Assembly (NCBI GenBank): GCA_025602915.1
Contig: JAHLJZ010000122.1
Span: 1-58,163 of the forward strand
Direction: 5' to 3'
DNA length: 58,163 nucleotides
Source of the DNA: Paraphysoderma sedebokerense
Taxonomy: Eukaryota; Blastocladiomycota; Physodermatomycetes; Physodermatales; Physodermataceae
Under the pieces are notes generated by a model that saw nothing but the letters and a program-made list of their open reading frames with translations, did not search any database and was not told the DNA's origin. Position numbers and translations under genes: made by a program. Below, one piece after another: positions 1-10,142 of the stretch (positions are counted from its first letter, which is position 1; the number at the start of each line of letters is the position of its first letter).

Positions 1-1
1 T

Positions 2-772
2 ATGGAGCCAGCTGATGATCGTTTTCAGGATTCTGAAGCAGAAGAAAGCGAAAGCTTCATAGAGTATGAGGTGCAGCCGCTTGCAGTTCCCGTTTTGAAG
101 AAAGAGACGGATGCAAAACCTTTGTCACAAGCAGTGGAAAGCATCGTCTCCACGAAAGCCTCTGTTTTCGACTTTTTTCTCTCTAAACCGGAAAGGAAGG
201 CGATAGTGGATCGAATTCCTCATTTCAAGATTCTGGGTGAACAACAGGTGCCCCAATTGGATGCAAAGTGGATGGCGTGCTTACCCAAATACCGTCGAAA
301 TAAGGTAGACTTAAATGACAAATACGACATAGAGCTCAGTAGCGTTTTACTCCATATGATACGACTATCAGCTGCTGTAGATCGGGAACTGGAATGCGCT
401 CATGCCGCCCTGCGGGTTGGGGATCTTGATGAAACCAGTGCAGCGATGAATAGGCTAAGGGAGTACGTTGTGATGGACCTGCAGTTAAAAATGAATGAAG
501 CAGGTGGCGTGACTAGTCGTCGCCGCAAGGAAGTGTTAAGGAAGGCAGGGGTGAGCTGGACAATTCCAGTCGTGCTCCCAGATGCAAAGTGTGTAGTGAA
601 CGCCGACCATCGGGGACGCACCCATCTTTTCGATGCAGAGACATACTCACAGATATGGGACAAAGAAAAGGCGCGTGCAGAGGGTGCTCGCTTTGGCATG
701 AAGTTCACGGTAGACAGTAAATCCTTTCCCGTTCGGGCCTCGTATAATCCACATTTATCAACTACGAAATAA
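2..772 (+). mobile_element. Gag-like ORF fossil, probably DIRS-like retroelement
   Basis: An uninterrupted reading frame of 256 residues starts at the left edge of the window and lies against a repeat-rich stretch. The N-terminal third is acidic. A helical region around residues 105-190 ends in a segment reading MNEAGGVTSRRRKEVLRKAG, which resembles the 'LLGNA...SRxRRxxVL' stretch in Gag-like ORFs of DIRS-type tyrosine-recombinase retroelements. No reverse transcriptase or recombinase is visible here, so the element is at best partial in this window. The end of this ORF and its 3' flank recur in inverted orientation at about 2356-2470, which supports a mobile origin. It could instead be an unrelated host protein. 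The family assignment rests on one motif only. Confidence 0.4.
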
Positions 773-855
773 AACTGACAAACTTTTATGACTATGATTT
801 ATTAATCATTATGTATTGAAGAATACAACCTACTATATCCGAAACGAGTAACTTC
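748..855 (+). repeat. Inverted repeat arm, 3' end of the Gag-like element
   Basis: This stretch covers the last codons of the Gag-like ORF and about 85 bases of 3' flank. It matches the reverse complement of 2356-2470 over about 100 bases with scattered differences, including the shared core TATATCCGAAACGAGTAA (one base different). It marks the 3' part of an element present twice in opposite directions. Confidence 0.75.
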
Positions 856-1068
856 AGTAGCTGTAAAATGTCCAAACTGTTTGACCCTCGTAATAATACC
901 CATTGCATCAGACCCGTTTACATGAAGGTATCTTGAGTACCCATACAAGTAACTTGGTTCTTATTGTTCACGCCAGAAAGCTTCCTCTGTAACACTAAAT
1001 AGGCTAGTCCTATTTAAACTTTGCGTGCTTCAACCCATCAAAGCGCTTAACTTGGCAAAGTTCACCTT

Positions 1069-1121
1069 CTCTACAAACCAGATGTAATCAATAGATTACC
1101 TAAAGTCCACTATTAGTTTAA
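1069..1121 (+). repeat. Left member of a ~55 bp inverted repeat pair
   Basis: The sequence around CTACAAACCAGATGTAATCA and CCACTATTAGTTTAA recurs in reverse complement at 3633-3689, about 2.5 kb away, with a short indel. The two copies bracket most of the repeat island. No coding content. Confidence 0.65.
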
Positions 1122-1177
1122 TTGTCTTGCGAGACCTCGCGAGGATGACTTTTCTGACTATGTTATAGAGACATCTT

Positions 1178-1345
1178 TTTCCATGATATCCTGGGGATAT
1201 CCTCATGCCCATATATGTCGGGGATGTCGCCATCGCGATGTCACCAGGATATACTTTGACGTGGACCACCTGGAGACCTCTCGCGCGCGATGTCCCGCGG
1301 ACATAATTTGCCCTAGGATATCCCGGGATGTCCGGGATTCTCGGT
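1178..1345. repeat. GC-rich block of short palindromic modules (copy 1)
   Basis: A GC-rich patch in AT-rich DNA made of overlapping near-palindromes: GGGGATATCC, GGGATGTC, CGCGATGTC, CCCGGGATGTCCGGG and GCGCGC. A related block lies at 3735-3838, with shared strings such as TGGGGATATCCTC and GATGTCACC. There is no convincing ORF. It looks like decayed repeat DNA or a satellite-like seed, and its function is unknown. Confidence 0.55.
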
Positions 1346-1477
1346 GTTAACCGACAGCGAATATCAGCTATAATATGAGAAATTTTAAACATCGTCAAGA
1401 TTGATGCGGTGCAGTCAACTGCCACGTCGTCTAGGATGTTATGTACGAGAAGCGAAATCCGAAATTATACATCGATG

Positions 1478-1840
1478 TTTCGTTCATAAAATAAACTGCT
1501 CATAGCACCTTTATTCCTTCCTGCGCGTCTCGCGACCAGGAATTTGCAAAGACAAAATGGTTTTTCTAAACAGTCTCTCTAATCTTTTTCCTAACGGAGC
1601 TTCTCTTACCATCCTTATGACACCCTTCTATGTACATGCTGTCTCTGAACCACTTGCCCCCGCTTCATCCCTACTTCTGTTGCCGAATTACTCTGTGACT
1701 ACTGAATTACTCCTCTCTAACCCCTTTCGTCCAAAGCCAGTCATATAAATCCACTTCTACTTTCCATTTCCACGTTGTGTTCATAATGTTGGGCGTGAGG
1801 GCGGAATGAGCAGTTTATTATATAATTCACTGACATCTCG
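1478..1840. mobile_element. MITE-like element, relative of the foldback at 5371-5845
   Basis: The left end has GTTCATAAAATAAACTGCTC followed by ATAGCACCTTTATTCCTTCC, and the right end has the near-complement GAGCAGTTTATTATATAA. Flanking and internal sequence resembles the foldback at 5371-5845, but the inner arms are much less complementary. No transposase is encoded. The right flank has its own small hairpin (CATCTCGTATAATCGAGATG). It is probably a non-autonomous DNA element. Confidence 0.55.
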
Positions 1841-2355
1841 TATAATCGAGATGTATACTTCGCCACCTCGTGGCTCGTATAATCACCATATATGACTTTT
1901 GAAATGGAAATGGAAATTCAATATTACAATATTTCATATATGTTTTAACTAATAGATAAATACTGTAACAAGCCGGGCCTGTTCTGTCATAACCCCACAA
2001 TCAGTTGATTATCGCTCGCTTCCTAATGGTGTATCTCATGATGTAGGTTCTCTTTTCCCTTTTGTCATTGAAACAATGAATGTCTAACGCACAACAGTTT
2101 GAAATATCAGCGGTATATTGGGATAAGATTGACATACCGGTAGTTCATTGCCTCTCGGAATCAATAAACCGATTATTATACTGAGCTTTTTATGAGTCTT
2201 AAGAGCAGCTTTTTCCTACCACCTATAATCTGGATTATACTAGGCCCGAAGGGATGAACTATATATGAGCATAATAACATCTGTGTCGGAAAGACGGATA
2301 TTTGGGGGATCTTTTCCTTTCGCTGGATATGGGTTTATTCCCAATAGGCGATATA

Positions 2356-2470
2356 TCGAAGAGTGAATTTACTCGTTTCGGATATAATAGGTTGTATTTC
2401 TCAATACAAAATGATTAATAAAATAATGTCATAAAAGTTTGTAAGTTATATTTCGTAGTTGATAAATTGA
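2356..2470 (-). repeat. Inverted partial copy of the Gag-like element's 3' end
   Basis: On the minus strand this reads as the end of the ORF at 2-772 followed by its 3' flank. Homology stops at about 2470, just outside the last few codons, so this is only a terminal fragment. It is diverged from the copy at 748-855 and is therefore not a fresh insertion. Confidence 0.7.
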
Positions 2471-3117
2471 TTTTTTCCTCGATATTCCTTCCTTTCCTTC
2501 CCTATAAATACCAAACTCCATACAAAAGAATGATATACTAAACATATGTCACGAATATCAAATATTGAGAGTGACACAATATGTTATAGTTTCCTCACGA
2601 CATCAGAAGTTGTCTTCCAGTTATTTTGCTAACTTGTCTTCCTTCTTGCATTCATTTGCGTGCAACAATTTCCTCGACTTGTTCAAATGACTCTTGTATA
2701 CGACTCACTCAATCGGATTCCATGCCCGAATTGCTTGAGCATTGAATCTGGCACGCAGATCACTGCTTCGATGCTCTTCGGACTGTTATGTGTAATCTTG
2801 TTGTCCTTGCTATTCCGGCGATGAGATCGGATCCTGACAGATAATCATTTCTTTCCTTTTACCTTAAGGTGCCCCATTTTCTATTGTCTTAAATGATTAA
2901 TTTCACCAGAAGTCCGTCAATGCGGTAAAGTATTATTTGTAATTTGAAGTTGAATTGAGAAAGAAAAGGCCACAAAAGATTTATGGTGTGCGTTTACCAT
3001 AAGACGCACTTGTCGTTATTCAGAATTGCCTTGCATAACGTCACTGGATACTTTGATAAATTGCAACTCACCCGATTAATTGGATTACCTTCCGATTCGA
3101 TAGTGCTGGCAATTATC

Positions 3118-3190
3118 AGCGATGTTCGTTCATAAAATAAACTGATCATAGCACCTTTATTCCTTCCTGCGCGTCTCGTGACAAGGATGA
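3118..3190 (+). mobile_element. Truncated end of the same MITE-like family
   Basis: About 70 bases match the left end of the elements at 1478 and 5371: the GTTCATAAAATAAACTG core, then the CCTTCCTGCGCGTCTCGTGA stretch. Homology ends abruptly and no matching right end was seen nearby, so this is a fragment or solo end. Confidence 0.6.
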
Positions 3191-3632
3191 AATGTTAGAT
3201 TGACGTATAGAATTACAACAAAAGAGAGTTAACACGCACCGCTTTTAGTTGTCTGGTTAGAGTTCTTGCTGGTTGGATTGGCCGGAAGAGATTGCCGTAA
3301 TAATACTTAAATATGTTATTAAATGATCTGACATTTAATATTGAGGATGCCAGATCCGTATTGATTGGCTTAAGGAGTCCTGAACCATCATCGTCGGAGG
3401 TCTCCTAAAAATGTCGTTGCGGTATCACGCCATTACAAAGTATTGCTAAATTCTCCCATGACGTCTCATGAATATTTCTCATTACAAATATTCTTTTTTA
3501 GGGAAGTGTTCTTATTTTCTACCCTGGTCACTAGACGGTCAGAGTCGTCCGATATAAGCGTATAGCGTTATTTGTAAATGAATTAATCCATTCTTTCATC
3601 TATACCTTGTTCATGTTGGAAGGAGATTACTG

Positions 3633-3689
3633 TTTAAACTAATAGTGGACAGGTAATCTATAATCTATTGATTATATCTGGTTTGTAGA
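3633..3689 (-). repeat. Right member of a ~55 bp inverted repeat pair
   Basis: Reverse complement of the copy at 1069-1121, with the shared core AAACTAATAGTGGAC and the shared end ATCTGGTTTGTAGAG (one base different). It could be a terminal repeat of a decayed DNA element or a dispersed short repeat. Confidence 0.65.
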
Positions 3690-3734
3690 GAAACGAGGCA
3701 GTCCGGTATCGATTTCTCAAATTCATGCACCCAG

Positions 3735-3838
3735 AATCTGGGGACATGCTGGGGATATCCTCGAGAGAAATATATCTCCGGGATGTCCTGGCAGGATGTC
3801 ACCGGGACATCTCCGGAAGATATGGCCGGATGTCGCGA
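3735..3838. repeat. GC-rich block of short palindromic modules (copy 2)
   Basis: Shares the GGGGATATCCTC and GATGTCACC modules with 1178-1345, in the same orientation. The repeating theme is GGATGTC / GACATCC in both directions. It lies directly outside the inverted repeat arm at 3633-3689. Confidence 0.5.
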
Positions 3839-5370
3839 GTACTTAATTGAATTAGGGATATAAATCTTCTCAAAGATTTATTCGGCAAACCGGTGATCGG
3901 TTGCGTTTCTTCAATAAAAATATAGATTCGTAACATCTCTCATCCATCACAAAAATAAAAAAAGTTATCGATGTACCAACTTAATTACTATGAAACTTCC
4001 GTTTCCGAATATGTCTACTAAATACATTAATTACTCTTCCGATTCTCTTGAGAATGACCCACGTTCTCGCTTAACTGTCAAACTCCTCTATAGATTGTAG
4101 ATTTGAGAAGGCTTCCCTATAGCTTTTCAAAAAAAGGAGTCCTCGTGAGGTCTCGCTCGGCAGTACTGTGATATCTCAGCATTAGAATGTCTTGAGTGTT
4201 ATCCATCATCATATAACTGAGCAAATCTTCTCAATTTGGACACAATCAGTACAACGAATGGTGACTGTACAATAATTTTTTTTTATTTTATATCTGTATT
4301 CAATAGACATTCATTCAGCGTCCCATGAAAATTTGAACAAGTTACCAACACACTCAGAACTACAAGGAATTCAAATAAACTACCCATTCTTGGTACTGAC
4401 ATTCAATATCTCGGCAATCGTGCCCCGAGATAAGGTGACGAGCTATAATGATGTCTTTTTCTATCTAAAGTTCAAATTTTATTGGCATTTGGTTTGTGGA
4501 ATTCTATAACCGCTTTGATGGCTACAACGCCGTCTTCCGAATGCACTCTGTGAGTCATAAGATTTTCTTCGATCATGACAATTCCGCAATCCTCAGAGTG
4601 TTGGTGCTGTTGGGCGTTGACATTCAGTCTGATCTTGTCCATAGTAATCGCCTCTGGGTTGTTTGAGATGTTGCAAGAAGGCAGTTTGGCCTATAATATG
4701 TCGAGATGACTAGTACGCAATGTTTTCGGCTTGATCTGTTGAGAGTACAACAAATTGTTGCTTGAAATTCAGCGAGATCATCTACTCAAAAGTTGGATGG
4801 TCCGACCACTTATCAAGCGGGAAGCAGGCGACAGTTGCAGTCCAAGTCTACTCCGTTTTACTTTAATTCCCAAAAATCAGTCATCTTGTTTCGAAATACT
4901 TCATTTATCATTCAAAAAGCTGAATATCTCTCTACTATTATAAGTATTACAGCATTGTAGTGTCGTGGCGACTTTCGTTGAGAAAATAAGTCTAAATTAT
5001 GGATTACTGGCTGACCTGATCTGTGACGGTTTTATTCTTCAATACAAATATTAAGGAATGTCAATAAATACAAGCAACATAGTCATAACACCATAATAGG
5101 TCATAAGGTTATGATTGGTTTTAATATTTTTGCTTATTCATTGACGATCTAAATATTTGTAGTGAATGAAAACCCAAACCGGTGGGGTTAACCATAAATC
5201 TATAATTGAAGTTTATATCCCTTGACAAGAGTCCTCGCGACAGTACTGAAATTCATTGACAGTTTGGGCATCACGCGGTTGGAGATCGTACGGGATCAAA
5301 GGTGATTCAAAGTGATTCGATAACAAAATGGTCGCATTGGACATTCCAAAATAGAGGATTATACATCGAT

Positions 5371-5845
5371 GTTTCGTTCATAAAATAAACTGCTTATAGC
5401 ACCTTTATACTTCCTGTGCGTCTTGTGACCAGGAATTTGCAAGGACAAAACTGTTTTCTAAACAATCTCTCCAATCTTTTTCCATCCTGCACAGTCTCGT
5501 GTACCATTCCCTTAGAAAACCGGTAGGTACATGAGGATATTTATTTGATAGATCGATTGGAGTCCAAGTGGGGTTAGACATTTAGCATGAAGTTCTCTCT
5601 CTGGATCTGAGCTTTGGGCTCAACTGGGATTGGGAGTCTTGGACTCGCCTTGGAATAATATTAGGGGAAGTCGATCTATCAAATAAATGTACTCATGTAC
5701 CTACCGGTTTTCTAAAGGAATGGTACACGAGACTGCGCAGGATGGAAAAAGATTGTTTAGAAAAACAAATTTGTCTTAATAGATTCCTGGTCACGAGACG
5801 CGCAGGAAGGAATACAGGCGCTATGAGCAGTTTATTATATAATTC
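5371..5845. mobile_element. Foldback (long-inverted-repeat) MITE-like element
   Basis: Two arms of about 185 bases (5371-5556 and 5671-5845) are near-perfect reverse complements around a loop of about 115 bases. Matched arm landmarks include CATAAAATAAACTGC with its near-complement GAGCAGTTTATTATATAA, the strings around CCAGGAAT and CGCGTCTCGTGACC, and the inner TATTTATTTGATAGATCGA. No ORF is present. Single-stranded DNA or a transcript would form a hairpin of about 185 bp. The arms are more alike than those of the relative at 1478-1840, suggesting later insertion or arm conversion. Family unassigned. Confidence 0.75.
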
Positions 5846-6280
5846 ACTCACCTCTCGTATAGTGGCGAAGTATAATCACCAATAAAGAGTCTTTCGTTGT
5901 CTGCTCCATCGCCTCACCTGAGCTTTGCTCTCAAAAAGGCCAGATAGGCACCATCAGATCAGAAATTTATGCAGCGATGAAGATTCGTACAATAAAAAGA
6001 TAGCAAAGATAGAAATTGGTATATAGAATGCGCTTGTTAGTGGCAAAATTTATCATTCGCTGCTTCGCTGCATTTGCAGGTTCTCTTATCTCGATACTTG
6101 TTTATTTAAACAGAGCGTGACTTCAACAGAGCGGTGCGAATTGCAATCGTCTCCGGTAGCAACTCCGCACTCCACATCTACTGGCACAATCTACTATGCA
6201 ATTTCAGTCAATTTGAATATTCTTACTTATACCTGACGTCCTTGATATTATATACCATCAACGGTAACGAATTACCCTGA

Positions 6281-7385
6281 ATGTCGCTCTCATCCTTGGT
6301 CCCTACTTCGTTCCTGGAGGGATCTCCTTCTCCGCTACCAACTTCGAATTCGGCCCAATCCCAGCAATTGCGACAGCAGGGACAGTCAACGTCGAATTTA
6401 GTAACTACAGTACAGATACCACTGTATGTTCAACCCGCCCTCAACGCTAAGGACTTCTTTGTGGCAGTCCCTCTTCCCGTTGCGAATGCTACGACAGAGG
6501 AATTTATCACAGAAGCATTGGAGAAAGTTTTTGGTGCTGGTTTTTCTACGAACGGAACAGCTGCGTGGGAGTTATGGGAAACTGAATTTATCAAAGGAGA
6601 AATAGGTAGATATTCTCAAATTTGGTCAAGAGCGAAAGTCGTTCTCAGGGAGCTTTAGTGTCTTGATGGGGCCATGACAATTCATGTTGAGAATATAGTT
6701 TTGTGCACTAACATTAGTTTCTCTTGTCTGATCATTTGCTGTTTTTGGTAGACGATGATGATTTCCTGATAGACTCAACAATGTCGTCCAATGAATTAAA
6801 CGAAGCAGACATCTCGGGGCAAACAGTGGTAGGTTTTCGAAAGTCATATTGTGGTCCATACTGTTTCATCCGTTATTGATTATAGGTGAAATACACAAAT
6901 GTGATGGACTTTGGCATAATTATAGAATTAATTAAAAAATATGCGAGATCATTGTGTTCTAACTGATCCGACTTTTCCAACTTTGCTTTGGTTTACTGCA
7001 TTAGAATTCTAACCCTACGACCATACATAGAAAGTTTCATCGACTGCTTCCTTCCTCCGAACTTCCATTTGTCACTTTTCTGTCTTGGCGTCATCGCCAA
7101 CGACCAGCAGAGAATATGAACTTTTTGTTGAAGCCAGTTACACCTTCATTATTTGACGACTCTTCAGATTCTGGAATCTCGACCTCGTCCGGTTATATGT
7201 CGCCGTCGGGAACCATAAGGTCGGGAATATTGAAGAAAGAACAGTACAAAAACTTGCCACTCGAGAAACTGTATAGACGATTGGAACTACTGGAAAGAGA
7301 GGAAGAAAGAGCTGTAGCGGAAGTCCGAAGGAGGTATCGAGAATTGAAGAGAGAGATAGGAATGAAGATTATTGGAAGATTTTAA
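6281..7385 (+). CDS. RASSF-like protein: RA domain plus C-terminal SARAH domain (candidate)
   Basis: Two coding blocks are read as one spliced gene. Block 1 (6281-6605, intron 6606-6751, then 6752-6828, phases compatible) has a Ser/Gln-rich N-terminus. An RA (Ras-association, ubiquitin-like) pattern follows: VPLPVANATTEEFITEALEK, then AWELWETEFIKGEI, then DDDFLID. Block 2 (7116-7385) has a Ser/Gly-rich linker and a helix containing LEREEERAVAEVRRRYREL. This aligns well with the SARAH helix of RASSF proteins (LEKEEQDKIQQVQKKYDKF) and more loosely with MST1/2. Exon 1b ends in phase 0, and a phase-0 acceptor sits just before AATATG at 7113, so a join across 6829-7112 works. RA then SARAH is the RASSF architecture, a Hippo/Ras scaffold. 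The SARAH call is firmer than the join; a separate short SARAH gene is the alternative. Confidence 0.45.
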
Positions 7386-8093
7386 ACCTTACAAACATGA
7401 TGAAGCCAAATTAAGGCATTGTACAGCAGACGACGACAGATTGTCAATTTTGGATCAACTTGTAGGAACAATTTTGTAGAAAGTACCCTTGTATCTCACA
7501 CTTATTAGAAATATATTGTTGATTAATTGAATACATATTATGAATAATTGATCATATCTACTTTAACTTATTAAGCACGGAAAAGGGACAACCCAGAAGC
7601 ATTCTGTGACCGCTACATCGTTACTAAATTTAGCCAGTCCACATCAAGCATTCATTGCTCATGCATTAAACTTCGGTACGCAGGCTCAACCTACGCACAC
7701 CATTGATTGTGCACGGACCGAAGAGGATTTAGAACTACACAGAAATCAACGGAAATAGCCAGTTTCAAATTAAGCAGAGGCCGTTGCGGACCAGCGTGGG
7801 GATCTATTGGGCCAATATTCGTCGCATACAATCGAACGCGTGACGCGTCTGATGTGCTAAGCGTAATTCGCTTACTCCGTTTTTCGTTTTTGCTCTGCAA
7901 ATTCCCCCCGAAATGCCTCTGTGTAGCATCGTCCCTGTCGAGCTGAAAATATAGCGAGCCCTGATCCCATTCTCCCGTGTTTGACTTTTTTTTCTGTCTG
8001 CAGAATTCGCCAACAGCTCGGATGTAGTGAACCCTCCCTCTGACTCTCCTCCAGGACCTACTGCACTCTCTGAGATAGACGCTGTCCGGTACG
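7386..8093. other. Intergenic, nothing recognised
   Basis: AT-rich 3' flank of the RA-SARAH gene, then the upstream region of the membrane protein at 8094. Short ORFs on both strands overlap each other at 7691-8130 and show no domain. CT-rich stretches near 7960-8060 probably belong to the 5' UTR or promoter of the next gene. Confidence 0.5.
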
Positions 8094-10142
8094 ATGGTGT
8101 GTCTATTGCAGCAAAAAGAACGGGCCTCACCAGCGCTCCTCTATCTTTGCACCTTTAGTTATGCACTATTATTTGCTATTCCTCGCTCATTTGCGCAGTC
8201 TCCGCAAGACACCGCTTTTTCTCGATTCGCCGTAAATTACACTTTATCTTACTACATTCCTGCCTCACCAAACGCTCCATCCGAATTCGGAGGCGCCATT
8301 TCAGTCTCTACAAACGACTCTTCACTTTTTGAGAGCAACTGGGATGTCATATTTAGTTTCAATGATTCAACTACAGAAATGCTTGAGTACTTTAACCCCG
8401 AACAAACTGCTGTGCAATACTACTTTTCGGAGAAGAAGAAATACTACAATATAACAATGAAGAAACCGCCAACCTCAGCTACAACCGAACGAAAAAACGA
8501 ATTTCTATTCACTGGTCAAACAAAGTCGGCTATCAGTATGGACACCCCGGATATCTTAATGAACTGTCTATCTCCATTCCAAATTTTCATCGGGTTATCG
8601 GGAACGGTACCTAGGCGGAAATTATTCCTAAGAGCAGTTTCGTTTCCACCAGAGACTCCAAATTCGAAACTCCCACCATTCGTCGCTTCTTCATCAAACC
8701 CATCCGCTAAACCGTCCCAACTTGACGTAAAGTCAAATCAAACAGGCGAGGTTGCGGCCGAATCCAACAAGGCGGTTGTATTATTAATTATTGGCGGCGT
8801 GATCTTCATCCTTGCCGCTCTATTTATGTTTGTCGGATTACCCTGGTTAAGACGAAAGAAGGCAGACAAAGTAGCTGCGGCCGAAAAACGCCCGGAAATG
8901 GGGAAAGGTGAATTCGGTACCATAAACGGCCATAGAGGGGTGTACGAATCTCCCAAGTCAACCATTGAACGAAGTGACTCGAATTCAACAAACTCCTTCG
9001 GTGCGGATAAAGATTATTTTGACGAATCCGGTCAGTTTAAACCCATCTCATCATCAGGCTCCCCATTCATATCTCAGTCAATACAGCCCCAAACCGATTT
9101 TGTCAAAGATATTCTGTCAAGCCTACAATCCCCTATATCATCCCCAAAATCGCCTACTTTTGCAGGACATGCGCACGAAAACACAAACTTCTCCACTGCT
9201 GCTCAAGCTCATCCTGCTGCTACTGAAGGGCGTGAAGCCCAGCCGTCTATGATTACGTACGCCTCGTCGTTTGTTTCCGATGGTGCTTCACATATTGCGG
9301 CGTTAGAAAAAGAATTAGACCAATTACTCGACAAACAACACCCCCAGTTAATCCCACCTCCTCTTCCAACTTTGTCAAGTCAACATTCAAATCAAAAGCT
9401 GCCACATATTTCGGAGCCAAGGGATATTCACACAATCAACACCACGAAAGTTACGGATTCAATGTACATCCCTGTCAGACCGGCTCCAATCCCTCCGTCT
9501 GCTGCGTCTTCGGCTGCCGATTTGAGCGAAGAACAGAAACGGCAATATAGTCCACCACCATTGCCCTTACCACCAACCCCAACCTCCTCATATTCACCAT
9601 CCTCAAATTCTTCTCGTTCGCCCTCCCCAGAGAACGTCGGTTACTCGAGTGCCCAAAATGCCAAACCGATGCTTTTCAACTCTCAAAAGACCTACACCAA
9701 GGCACCTCCAGCTGGGTTTCCGCTTCATTCGTCATCGGCTGACCGAAACGCTAAACCACCGGCGATGTCATTTTCGGACAGCATTTCACGACACCCTGAC
9801 TCATCAAAAACCGGTATTACAAGTCCCCTCAATCTCGAGTTCCAACCTCGAACGGAAGCATCACTGCCCGTTGAAGGTAGAGTTCGAACTGTTGAACACT
9901 TGGTCCCTCTGCGCGATACTTCAGCATCGAAATCTGACGAATATTCGACGGAAAGGCAGTCTGATACATATGACGGCGGATACAGTGATCGATATACGAT
10001 CTATACCCAGTATACTGAATTTGGGTCTGAGAAGGATGATCGGTATAGTCAGTTCACTGAATTTAAAGAGTACAGAGATTTGTACGGTCGAGAGTACAAT
10101 GATAGAGAATTCGAAAAGAGCTTAGGTAGGGAAATGAAGTAA
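8094..10142 (+). CDS. Type I membrane protein with Pro/Ser-rich and Tyr-rich cytoplasmic tail
   Basis: A single-exon gene of 682 residues, in contrast to its intron-rich neighbours. Residues 1-35 form a signal peptide ending near RSFAQ. Residues 36 to about 225 are extracellular, with several N-glycosylation sequons (NYT, NDS, NIT, NQT) and a beta-rich look (SNWDVIFSFNDS). One membrane segment at about 228-250 (VVLLIIGGVIFILAALFMFV) is followed by an RRKK stop-transfer. The 430-residue tail has proline tracts (PPPLPLPPTPT) suited to SH3 or profilin binding. It ends in a tyrosine-rich repeat-like stretch (YTIYTQYTEF ... RYSQFTEFKEY). I do not recognise the ectodomain; a carbohydrate-binding fold is possible but unproven. 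The topology suggests a surface sensor or adhesin linked to cytoskeletal or SH3 partners. Confidence 0.85.
   Translation: MVCLLQQKERASPALLYLCTFSYALLFAIPRSFAQSPQDTAFSRFAVNYTLSYYIPASPNAPSEFGGAISVSTNDSSLFESNWDVIFSFNDSTTEMLEYFNPEQTAVQYYFSEKKKYYNITMKKPPTSATTERKNEFLFTGQTKSAISMDTPDILMNCLSPFQIFIGLSGTVPRRKLFLRAVSFPPETPNSKLPPFVASSSNPSAKPSQLDVKSNQTGEVAAESNKAVVLLIIGGVIFILAALFMFVGLPWLRRKKADKVAAAEKRPEMGKGEFGTINGHRGVYESPKSTIERSDSNSTNSFGADKDYFDESGQFKPISSSGSPFISQSIQPQTDFVKDILSSLQSPISSPKSPTFAGHAHENTNFSTAAQAHPAATEGREAQPSMITYASSFVSDGASHIAALEKELDQLLDKQHPQLIPPPLPTLSSQHSNQKLPHISEPRDIHTINTTKVTDSMYIPVRPAPIPPSAASSAADLSEEQKRQYSPPPLPLPPTPTSSYSPSSNSSRSPSPENVGYSSAQNAKPMLFNSQKTYTKAPPAGFPLHSSSADRNAKPPAMSFSDSISRHPDSSKTGITSPLNLEFQPRTEASLPVEGRVRTVEHLVPLRDTSASKSDEYSTERQSDTYDGGYSDRYTIYTQYTEFGSEKDDRYSQFTEFKEYRDLYGREYNDREFEKSLGREMK

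Larger units (their letters stand above)
773..6280. other. Gene-poor repeat island
   Basis: About 5.5 kb with no reading frame I would defend. Short ORFs at 1557-1748 (inside the MITE-like element) and 4755-4943 have no recognisable features. What it does hold is the repeats listed separately: inverted copies of the Gag-like 3' end, a foldback element and its relatives, an inverted pair at 1069/3633, and two GC-rich blocks. Confidence 0.7.

Noticed and set aside
1096-1425. 109-residue minus frame
   Set aside because: It lies over the GC-rich palindromic block; its openness follows from base composition and the protein is not domain-like.
4755-4943. 62-residue plus frame in the repeat island
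   Set aside because: Short, no domain, no splice context; likely chance.
7691-8130. Overlapping frames on both strands
   Set aside because: They overlap each other and the promoter of the membrane protein at 8094; no features.
9649-10125. 158-residue alternative frame inside the membrane protein gene
   Set aside because: Out-of-frame shadow of the 682-residue gene, driven by its Pro/Ser-rich codons.
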